Positions 10,901 through 22,900 of a stretch of DNA of 64,000 nt are shown piece after piece. The stretch lies in assembly GCA_963920525.1 (NCBI GenBank), contig OY986439.1, positions 23,340,819-23,404,818 on the forward strand. Reading direction: 5' to 3'. Source of the DNA: Dichetophora obliterata (taxonomy: Eukaryota; Arthropoda; Insecta; Diptera; Sciomyzidae). Within the stretch, counting starts at the first letter, position 1. The number at the start of each line of letters is the position of its first letter. A model generated the notes under the pieces. That model searched no databases and had not been told where the DNA came from. It was given only the letters and a program-made list of their open reading frames with translations. The position numbers were made by a program, and so were the translations under genes.

Positions 10901-13900
10901 TAATGGTCCAATTATGTTCGCGTAACGCAACCCAAGGTGGCCGTAGCAAATGACACGTGAATTTCTGTTGTATGGGCTTTGTGTGTATCTGGTTATGCAC
11001 CACGTAACGAAGCTTAGAACAGTATAGATAAAAACAGAATCTTATCTCACAACCTTAAGATAAACGTTTAACAAATAAAAAGTTCAATTTCATTTTGAAC
11101 TAACGTCGGCTCTATGGTCTTGTGACAGCCAGTGTTGTCACTCTATCTCAATCGTGGTAGATCTACCACATTCTTGGATGCTACACTATTTAAAATTTTC
11201 AAGTGACAACACTTGTGATAGCTGCATTTTCATAGCAACAGTTTATGTGCAGTAAATTTACTGATAAATTGTGTCTTTTAACGCACAATTCTTTTTTGTT
11301 CTGTCTTTTGTTCTTAGAGCGGTAAATTTGCTAATAGATATAATTTCCCGCCAATTAAAAACATCTTACTTTTTGTAAACAAAAGCAGCTGAGTTGAAGT
11401 TTTTAAGTAGATGTACGTCTGCATAATCAACAAGAAATTATCTACGCGCAATCTGCCATTTGCCAATGCCACATTGCGTTGCGTTACGCGAACATAATTG
11501 GACCATAAAATTGGTATACATACAATTATATGCTTCATACAAAACTATATCTCCATTTGCACTAGTTATTGAATATCTGGTGGAAAAATTGGTACCTTTT
11601 TGGAAGTTTACCCGAAGCGTTCTAGAGGGTATATAAACGAAAAAGTTCAAATTAACATTTTTAGGAAAAAAAAAATTATTTTTGCGTTTTATTACGTAAA
11701 CTAAAAATTTGATAGTGCATTCTATTTGAACTTATCGAAGTAAATGATAACTTGTTGCACCAAAAATTAAACAGGCTTTTAAAAGCTAACCAAAATTAAT
11801 GGTGCCACAGAACAAAATTGTTTAAAAAAACGTTGTTAAAATTGAAAAAATTAAAGAAAAACGAGAAATTTTCAAATTTTACCTGTAACTTTGTTAATAT
11901 GTTCGGTGAAAAAACGATCTATAAACTGTTTTAAAGGTTTATTTTCATGCTTTCTTTCAACGTTTAAATTTTTAAAATTGAGCAAGACAAAACGGAGTTG
12001 CATAATAAACTATACATGCACCTACTAAAAATCGGTTTTGAGGGTATAGTTAAATCCCGATTTTGAGGTTATAGTTAAAAAACTAAGTATGCAGTTATCT
12101 TATGTTCAACCAGATCTACCATCTCTACTATGTCTCGACCCGAGTTTTTTTTTTCACTGTAACACCGTGTAATTATAGTATACCAAAAGTTGAAAAAATT
12201 CTGCAAGCATTGTGGCAACGTAAAAATATACCGGTAGTGGTAAAAACGATGGTTCGGAGGTACATAAATAGTCTCATAAAATAACTATATGATTTACTAA
12301 AACATCCATATAAAGACGATGGATTGTAATGGAACTTGAATGAGCGTTATGTTTCAAAAATAAAAAATATTCAATGGCCTCGCGTTTGGTAGGCAATTTT
12401 CTTGTTTATGTAAAACGAAACGAAGACTGACGAAGTACGTAGGATTTTTTTCTTTAAATTGAATAGTTTATTTGTTATTAACAATAATCTGATGATTTTT
12501 TAGGCAAATTTTTCTCATTCCACTTTTTTAGAAGTGCGCCATTTGGCCGAAAATCAATATATCAAAAATATCCTATGTACTTTATAGCCGATATTATATT
12601 TACTAAAAAAAAAATTCATTGGATTTTTGTGATTCAAAAATTACAGGAATTATTTGTTCGCCCGTGAACTCCTTAAAAAACGAAGACGTCAGTCATCCCA
12701 AAAACGCTGCATAGCCGCCATTTTGAAATATAACGTTTTAATAATAGTATTTCTGAAAAAAAATTCAAAGTGTGCATATTTTTCAGGCATCTTGAGTAGC
12801 CTAATCCCTTAAGCTCTTTTTAACGACACAAGATTTTTTAAGATCGGACATGTTATACTAAAGTTATGAAAAAAGACCATTTTGGCTGTTTTTTCGGAGG
12901 TCCAAAAAAAATTCTTTTCTTTTCGGAATCCTGAACTTTCGGAAAGGTTCAAAAAACTTCTGAACCTTTTGTGCATTAGACCTACTCTAATGCACATACT
13001 CAGATCGAGACTAAAATTCCAAGACTCATCGATGTTCCTGTCACTAACATATGAAACCAAAATATCTCTCGTATCCTTCCTAAGATTTGCGAATTCAATG
13101 CAAATATTTACAGTCTTCAAATAAATGTTTTTGTTTCTTGTGTTTCGTCAATTTTTGAGTGTTTTATGGGTGTGACTACTGACGCACAGTGCGATTTTTT
13201 AATTTCAAAATGACATTTGGGTTTTTTTGTTTGTTAAATTTTATAAAAAAATATTTTTATTCGTCAGATTAGAAAACATGTATTATAAATGTGGTATTTA
13301 AAACTTGATGTACTGCATGGTTTTTTTTTATAAAGTTCGTCAAAGTAAAAACTTTTTTAACAAAAATAACCTCAATAAAACCCAAAAAATAAAGTCAAGT
13401 TCAAACTACAATAATTTCGAGCACAAAGTATATTTCAAGGTTTTGTTTTTTGGACTCTTTTGTGTCTTAATCGCCATTGAATTTAATATAAAACACAATA
13501 AAGAAATGTTAATAAATAAAAATAGAAAAATCGTTGAAATATGACTGGAATGAAAATGTAAGTAAAATTTAGTAGAAATTATCTAGCTAATTAAGCATTA
13601 TTAAAGTCGAAGGCTATAACTATCATAAAATATCGTACTTCTACCTTCTGTTTCTGTAAAAATCTACTGCTTCTAGCTGCTTTTAAGAAAAACCACTTAA
13701 TTTGAAAACAGTCTTAAAACTCAAATTTTACCTAAAATGCACTAATTTCCAGGACAATTTGTAGGTACTCTTAAATTTAAAGAAAAATAAAATAGAATTC
13801 ATAAATCAAAACAAGTTGTGACCTTATTTTGTATTAGCATACCATTATTAAAAAAAAAAATTGTTTAAAATTCGTTAATTTGGTAATATTGTTTTATAGG

Positions 13901-16900
13901 AGATATATCTAAAAGTTATCCGATTTGAAATATTTTAAGCATGACGTTTAAGTGAAGTTAAATAAACGAAATTTACTCTTTAAAAACGTAAATAAGCAAT
14001 TTTATGCGGGTTTATTTATGAAAAAAATATGGTTTGTATGGGAGGTAGGTGATGCAGTTGACCTAGAATTCTAATTTGTTTGTGCTGTTACTTAATTTAG
14101 GCTAAAACTCATTTGTACAAAATTTCATGGACCTAGCTTTTATAGTTTCCGAGATGATGCAAATGTCATCCTAAAATCGAAAAAAGCGCACTGTGCGGCG
14201 AGACTACCGGTGTGACTACCTGATGAAACTGAAATGCATGAAGTGCCACGTGACCCACCGGTGGTCACAGTTATTTTCGTGTATATTTTAACTCCTGTGA
14301 GTCTTTTTGTCAACAAGTAGCTTTTTATCATTCACAGATATAAGTAAGTCCATTTTTAGGGAAATTGAGTTAAGTACATAGAAGTGAAGATCAAAATGTA
14401 ACCTATTTATAAGGTCCGGGTTAGAAACTCCTTTCTTGCGTAATCTTTGAATAAAATGCAATACTTTGTTATTGCTCTGATAAATTACATAATTTTTTTC
14501 ATAATTTTACGGACAGCTAATTTCAGAAGGACATTGTGAAAGTATGTGCCCTGCAAACAAAGTTTCCGAATTTGTCTGAATTCCGATTAGTTCGTAACTA
14601 TTTCGAAGAATTCTTAACGAATTTGTAACTATTTCGCAACACTAATTTCGGAACATTTCCGAATAATTCGAAAGAGTTCCGAAATCAAATTTTCAAATTT
14701 AAATTATGAGGTGTTTACAATATTTCGAGTTGAAAAAAAAAATGGTAGGCCATGAGCCTAGCGGCATTTTAAATAATTTTCCATTTATAAAATAATTTAA
14801 TTTTAAATAACTTTTTCTTTAAAACAGATGATACAAAATATGGTTCTAATTTTAATTTTTACAGATGCAGATGCAAATACAAACGACATGTCAGATTCAC
14901 ATTTACATATGTTCCGTAATAGTAGTTGCAAAGGATCTGTAATTTTTGGCATGTCATTTGTACGAAACATATAGTCTGGGGCATCTTAAGCCCTAACTAA
15001 ACTTTGATTCGAAATTGTTATTTAATTTTTTATTACATACGGTACAAAAATCATTACGAGATCGTTGCAAATTTGATTCTTCATTTCGTTACGAATTCGG
15101 TGCTACAATTCGTTAAGAAATTGTAATGAATTTGTAAAGAATTCATTACGAAAACGATAATTCAATTGTTTACGAATTTGTTACGAAATCGATACGTCAA
15201 TGCTTTACGAATTTGTTACGAATTCGTTACGAATACGATACCCCAATTCTTTACGAATTTGTTACGAATTCGTTGCTAAAATTCCTTCCGAATTCGTTAC
15301 GACAATTCGTTACGAATTCGTGTCAACCCCTCCATACGATTGTCGTTACGAAATCGGAACGAATTCGGATGCCGAACTCGGAATAATTTCGAAAAATTCG
15401 TAACGAATTCGGAAACTTTGGTTTGCTGGGTGCCTTGCCGGCTTGCATGTGCAAATTATGACATTTCTTATTAAAGCAATGATGAAAATAGCTTATAATA
15501 AGATAATTTTTCTATATTAACATAAAACTAGAACATTCGGCCAAGATCCAGTCCAAGCTCCAGACATGAAAGTAAAAAAATCAACCACAAATTCATGGTT
15601 CCAGGTCACAGCTTTCTTGGTTGGCTGCAATCGAAAAAAGCAATTTATTTTCACACCTAACGATTGGGTAGAAATTGTTCCACAAAGTAAATGTAAGAAG
15701 CTCTTTATAGTAAGAAATATGAAAAAAGAATAAGAGTCCGCAAAGAACCTACGGGAGAAAACAGTTATGCGGAAAACGGCTTCGGATGGTCACCAATTAA
15801 ATTTACTTGAGTTTAGATGAATGCAATATAGTATATACGAGCAGCCCCATATTTTTTAAACATAAAATAAAGTTTAAATATAATGGATGATTTTATAAAG
15901 TAGACTTAAAAAAAAAATAAAGTAGGCAGACCTCAAGCACTTTCCGAAGTCAAACAGGAAGCGCTTTATAAAAACAACAGAACTGTAACAGCAGCAAAGA
16001 AAAAGGATATACTGGATTTACTTAAATATATTCCACCAGTACACCACGATTTTTTTACCAATTTGGCATCAACACGGCAATAGCTTTAGAAAATGAGTTT
16101 TCAGATGACGACAATGATGAAAACTTATGTTTGTAAAGATGATTTAAATACAAATTCTAAATGTTTGATAGTTTAAATCATTCTTGATTTTAAATACAAA
16201 TTCTAGTTGTTTGATAGTTTAAAATCGTTTATTGAGTTTTAGGACTGGTTAGAACAATTAATTGCTCTAACGAATTTTTTCCAAAGAAACAACAACATTT
16301 TCAATATGAAAGTAGCTGATTTTATTGCAATTTCGGCCCTGCTACAGGGGCTTCATCAGAAATCTTTGTAATGCCACCGGCGGGAATCGAACACGGGCAG
16401 TGTTCGCCGTGAAAGCGCATTTTAGCGCACTACAGCACAGATGCGATGAGATTTCAGTGTCAATTTCTCAATTTTTCTCCCTTCCATATTTCTTGTTATT
16501 GTTTTATTTTGCTTTACTTTAGCATATGCTTATGTCATAAAACAACAACAGGAAATATGAAAGGGACAAAACTAACAAATTGACACTGAAATCTCATCGC
16601 CTCTGTGCTGTAATGCGCTAAAATGCGCTTGCACACGGCGAGCATGGACCGGGTTCCATTCCCGCCGACATCAGATTTCTGATGAAGCCTGTAGCAGGGC
16701 CGAAGTTGCAATAAAATCAGCTAGTGATGTTTTCTAAACCTAATTGCCGTGTTGAAGCCTGTGTCAACGAATGCGATACTATTGACAAAATTCTTCGTAT
16801 CATGCGCCGAACTGTTCATTCTAATACCGGTACACAATTTTCAATTAATGCCATCAATGTCTTTGTCAAAGAAGGATTTGTACCAATGCATCAGCATTTA

Positions 16901-19900
16901 GAGGCACATCCATCGATACAGGTAGATAGACAAGTTCCTACCGAAAATTAACAAGAATCAGAGCAAGTAAATGCATCACAGTTCATTCCTGTGCAAACGT
17001 CTGTAATGGCACCAATTGATCACGAGCAGCCAGATGTTAATGATGAATTTGAGGAAAGTAGAAACATCAACGAAATTGTTCGCAAAACTAAAGACAATAT
17101 TGCGAATGTGAATCGAGAAATAAAACCCGAGGAACTTGCATGGTTCTACCTCTTTCCATATGGCAAGAATGGCTTGAACGAAGAGCGCCCGATTAAAATT
17201 ACAGCACTGGATTACTGTCAGCAGCGAATTCTTGGCTGATTGTTCAATTAGTTATTCAAAAAATAATCGATAGCTTTCGAAGAATTTTCTATAAGTTAGC
17301 TACAAATTATCGATAAGTTATCTGGAATAATCGATACATTTTCGAGAATTTGTTTTCCACTTGATTATTTGTTTCCAGTATCATTGAAATTGCACTGATT
17401 AAAACATAAAACCTTCAAAATCTTTTGTAAAATGTCACAAAGACTAAAAATCAGAAAATAATTATTTAAGTAAAAAAAATTTTTTAATGTAACAAGTTTT
17501 TAAAACGAACTAAAAAGTAAAAAATAATTTCTCCCAGAGTGGGGGCTTTTAGTTCTCCTAAAAACATGCTTTAGGGAATATTAACCCTGCATCACTAACC
17601 CTAGGGTGGAATCCACCCAGTCACTGTTTCTATGCAAGATTTCTAATGCAATACATGTGTGAAAAACTAAAAATCAAATGTAACAAATTAATTGTTTTTT
17701 AATGCAGGGTTAATATTCTCTATAGCATGCGCCCCACGTTTTTAGGAGAACTAAAAGCCCTCACTCTAGGAGAAATTATTTTATACTTTTTATAAAAACG
17801 TTCGTTATACAAACGTGTTATATTAAAAAAATTTGTACCTAAATAAGCTGAATCAAACGTAGAATTGCAACAACAACAGCAACAGTTTTTTCGTGGCGGA
17901 CCGAATCGCCTACCCATTTTATTCAAACGTCGGATACACTTTCAGATGTTTTTTTTTTGTAAACGAATCTGCAAGAGTACAGTCTTATGATCAAATTTCT
18001 TTGCCGGTTTTTTCAAAACATGATCTTATTTTTCTCTCTTACGATTTTGATCTAAATGATAGGCCACATACGTTTTCTTATCGCGATTTTAAAAATATTG
18101 ATTACGGGCTATTAGAAAATCAAATATCAAATGTAGATTGGAATGCTATATTCCAAATTGCTTCAGTTGATGATATGGTCTTTTATTTTCAAACAAATGT
18201 TTACAATCTTTTTCAAGAATTTGTTCCTCTTCGAAGTAAAACAATTAAACGCAAAGAACGACCATGGTTTAACGAAAGTATACACAGTAAAATTCTAGAC
18301 AGGAATGCAGCATATAATCGTTGGAAAAGATATAAAACACCGGATCTGTACAAAAAATACCACGAACTAAAAAGTGTAGCAAAAAATATAAAGAAAGTAA
18401 AATTGGAATTTTATACCGAGGCGTTCGATACAGCCGTAGGTAGCAAAGAAAAATGGCAGCGTATACGTGATATAGGCATAGATAAACACAATTCAGCCAC
18501 TGTAGATCAAATTGATGTTGATTTATTAAATGAGAAATTCTGTGATTTATCAATTCCGACAGTAACGTCAAATCACTATGACAATTTTTCCTCCGTTCTT
18601 TGTTCGGGTAGATACTTAGAATTTGTTTGCGTTAATCAGTCTGATGTTTTAAAAAGTTTTTATGAGGTAAAGTCTAACGCGACAGGCTTTGATGGCATAC
18701 AACCTAAATTTTTCAAAAAGTCTTGCAGTATGTAACCTATATCTTCAACACGATCCTAACTACTTCGACTTTCCCGATCAGCTGGAAGTCCGCTAAAGTA
18801 ATCCCTATTCCAAAATCTGGTAATGAGTTCAGACCTATAGCAATACTTCCATACTTATCGAAAGTTTTTGAGATAGTTCTGAAAAACCAAATAAATGTAT
18901 TCCTAAGAAACGAAAACTTATTAGCTGAATTTCAGTCTGAATACAGGCCAAATAGAAGTTGCGTTACTGCTTTATTAAATGTATCAGAGGAAATTCGCTC
19001 AAAATTAGACAACAACGAAGTTACATTATTAACTCTCCTTGACCACTCAAAGGCGTTCGACTGCGTGAACCATCGCATTCTTTGCACCAAATTACAAAAA
19101 ATGTACAATTTTTCTTATATTGGGGGTTGGAATTAATTTTAAAGGTTTTTTTCGGTTTTTGAGCATTTATTTAGAAACAACGGTACAATGTATATTATTC
19201 AAAGTATTGTCCATCGTTAGCTACAACATTTTCCCATCTTTCTGGCAGCATATGGATTCCGCGCCGGAAGAACGATTCGTCTTTTGAGGCAATCCACGAA
19301 TCGACCCATTTTTTGGTATCCTCGTAAGAAGTGAAGCGCTGCTCAGCCAAGCCATTCGTCATCGATCTGAATAGGTGGTAGTCGGAAGGGGCTCTGTCTG
19401 GGCTATAAGGCGGGTGGGGTAGCACATCCCAATTCAGCGCCTCCAACGTTTCCTTGACGGTTCTTGCAACATGTGGCCGTGCGTTGTCATGTTGAAAAAC
19501 CACTTTGTCGTGTCTTTTGGCATATTCCGGCCGTTTAACCTTTAATGCTCGGCTCAATTGCATCAATTGTTGTTGGTAGCGTTCCCCAGTGATGGTTTCA
19601 TTAGGTTTTAGCAGCTCATAGTACACGACACCCTTCTGATCCCACCAAATACACAGCATAAGCTTGGCGCCATGAATATTCGGCTTGGCCCTCGATGTTG
19701 ATGCATGGCCGGGTGGTCCCCACAATTTTTTTCGCTTAGGATTATCGTAATGGATCCACTTTTCATCGCCAGTGACAATACGATGCAAAAAACTCTTCCT
19801 TTTATGCCGTTGAAGCAGTTGTTCGCACATGCAAAATCGCCGTTCAACGTCTCTCGGCTTCAACTGGTACGGCACCCAATTTCCTTGCTTTTGAATCATT

Positions 19901-22900
19901 CCCATGGCCTTCAAGCGTTTGCCGACCGTTGATAAGTCGACTCCCAATGATTCTGACAATTCTTGAAGGGTTTGACACGGGTCTTCATCGAGCAAAGCCT
20001 CCAATTCCTCATCTTCAAACTTTTTTGGCTGGCCCGGACGCTCTTTGTCTTCCGTATCAAAATCACCACTTTTAAACCGACGGAACCAGTACTCACAAGT
20101 AGAAATCGATGGAGCATAGTCCCCGTAAGCCTCAGTAAGCGTGCGTTGTGCTTCAACAGCTTTTTTCTTCAAATGGAAGCACAAAAGTAAACCTTCCCGC
20201 AAATTGCGTTTTGTTGGAACGAAAGTCGACATGTTCACAGAGAAAAAAATATATGTTGTTTACACTTCAGTGGAATGACACATACTGAATAATGAAGCTT
20301 AGACAATGTGCTTTGAAATGAATATAGTCACAGGTGTGCCCGATGCGATCTATTGATAGTTACGCCATCTCTTAGAAAATCTTTAAAACTAATTCCAACC
20401 CCATATTAATATATTAAGATGGAAGAACACAGGCAGTTAGCACCAAAATCTCACAATCTAGATACCTTCCACTCACACGGGGCGTCCCACAAGGGTCTGT
20501 TCTTGGGCCACTTCTATTTTCAATTTACATTAATGACCTCTATACAATTTTAAAACACTCTTCAATTCACTTGTATGCAGATGACGTTCAGCTTTATGCT
20601 AGTTCCCCGCTAAACGAAATTTCGCAGTGTATACAAAAATTGATTTAGAAAATCTTTCTAATTGGGCATTGAAAAATGGTTTGTGCCTGAATGCGTCAAA
20701 GTCCAAATGTATGGTAATATACAAAAAGCCACTAGATCTTTCCGAATTGCCAAAGGTGACAATAAACAAATCTGAAATACTCTATTTTGGTACTGCAAAG
20801 AATTAAGGGATCACATTTAATAAGACACTCACTTGGAACAATCACATTGATCTCACTATTGGCAAAGTGTATGGAATGTTACGTTCACTATGGTCAACTC
20901 AGCACTTTACACCACAAAACATAAGAATGCTTTTGGCCAAAACATATTTACTTCCAACACTTTTATTCGGGTGCGAAATCTTCGCTAATTGCGACTTTGC
21001 TGCTAAACGCAAATTAAACATGCTTTACAATAACATTGCACGATATATATTCTGTTTGAAAAAATACGATCATATATCCCATCGCTCGAAACAAATATGC
21101 TCGATGACTTTTGATAAACTTTTAGATTTTCGCACTTTACTACTTTTACATAAAATAATATATACAAAAGAGCCATCGTATCTTTTTGAAAAACTTAAGC
21201 GCTGATTATAATAGACGGAACGGAACGTTATAGAATGTTTAGAAATGTCACTTTACAATCTATTGCATGAGTTTCTTATGTGTTCGATTATAATAAGACG
21301 GAACGGAGCGGCACGTGACGTTGAGATCTATAGATTTTTGATTTTTCCGCTGCGTTCCGTTACGTTTTGAGCAAAAACTTTATGTTGACAGATGCTACTA
21401 TTAATTTTATTCTGCATTTGTTTTGTTTTCCGTATTTTTGATAAAATTTGATTGAATTCATGTTTTAAAATAATAAGAAAAGAAGAATTGATGGAATTTG
21501 TTTTGTAATAAAATATATTTTATAAAAAAAATTAACTCCTCTTTCGTTGCTATTATAATCGCCACTCCGTTTGAAACCGTTTCGTCCCGCCACAATGACA
21601 CTTGACTCCGTTCCGTTCCATCTATTATAATCAGCGCTTTAGATTCGCACACTCTCAACGGTCAAAACAACTAATACACACGCGACACAATCTTTTAGTA
21701 TCAGAGCGACAATTTTTTCTTTATGGAGTACGTCTTTGAAATTCTCTTCCACATCAACTTTGAAACATCTGCAACGCCGCGAGTTTTAAGAAAGAGCTTT
21801 TTAAAATATTTCAGGAACTTTAATTGTTAATGTTTGCATCGTCAGTATTTCTGTTAGTGTATCTGCTGCATTAAACCTGTTTGTCTCTATTTGTTTAAAT
21901 ATTTGTATTAAGGTCTTCTAAAATTCTATTACTTTTCTGTAGATTTTATTTTAACTCACAATTTAATTTTGGATTTGATTTTTAATTAAATTTTTTAATC
22001 TAATTTCACTTTAATTTTTAAATATATACTAGCTGAAACCCGGCGCGTTGCTGCCACTCTCCCTATTCAAACGCCCATAAAATGTTATCAGTTAAACAGC
22101 ATGTCTAAATTGAGGTCAAATACTGAATTCCGAGACTGTGCGACCTATATCCACAAAGCTATTCGATATAACAATTTTGGGTTGTATAGGAAGTGCCACG
22201 CCCTCTTGATCACCCCTCATAGAATGTAATCAATTAAACTGCATGTGTACATGGAGGTCGAATACCGAATACCAAAACTGTGCGACATATAACTCCAAAT
22301 ATATTCGATAACACAAATTTGGGTTGTATGGGAGGTGCCACTACACTTTTCCTTATGCCCATAAAATTTTACCAATGAAACTGCATGTGTAAATTGAGGT
22401 CGAATACTGAATTCCGAGGCTGACCTATAACTCCAAAGCTATTCGATATCGCAAATTTGGGTTAAGTTGGAGGTGCCACGCCCCCCGACAAACTCTAAAA
22501 AATTTTATCAGTAAATCTGCATGCGTAAATTTTGGTCAAATACTGAATTCCGATGATGTGCGACCTATAACTCCAAAGCTATTTGATAGCACAAAGTTGG
22601 GTTGTATGGAAAGTGTCACTCCCCTTTTCCCTACGCCCATAAAATGTAAGAAAATGAAATTGCATGTATAAATGTGATATTTCCAAAAGTAGGCGTAGAT
22701 GAAGTGTGACAACGCCCGTTTTTATTAAAGTTAGTGACAGTCATCATAAGAACTTATTTACCAAATTTTAATTTAATACGACCAAAACCTTCTTAAATAT
22801 AGCATTTTTATTGATTTGTGGGCGATAAAAGGGGTGTGGTATTAATTTTTTCCTAAACCTTTGCGTAGCAGTTACGAACAAACCAGTACAAGGAAGTATC

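Larger units (their letters stand above)
17890..22030 (+). mobile_element. Jockey-like non-LTR retrotransposon, 5'-truncated and interrupted
   Basis: Pieces of one element in order. 17893-18735 reads the end of the endonuclease domain ([20 protein letters not shown]) and the linker before RT. 18723-19117 is RT ([41 protein letters not shown]), with a frameshift near 18725. After the mariner, 20404-20650 has [20 protein letters not shown] and the catalytic [11 protein letters not shown]. 20660-21197 and 21639-21870 read the C-terminal region ([13 protein letters not shown], then [15 protein letters not shown]). There are several stops and shifts. The AT-rich tail near 22030 may be the 3' end. 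The clade call is from motif style. Confidence 0.85.

Noticed and set aside
13185..14195. True V(D)J recombination signal
   Set aside because: Insects have no RAG-based recombination; the heptamer match is explained by a transposon end.
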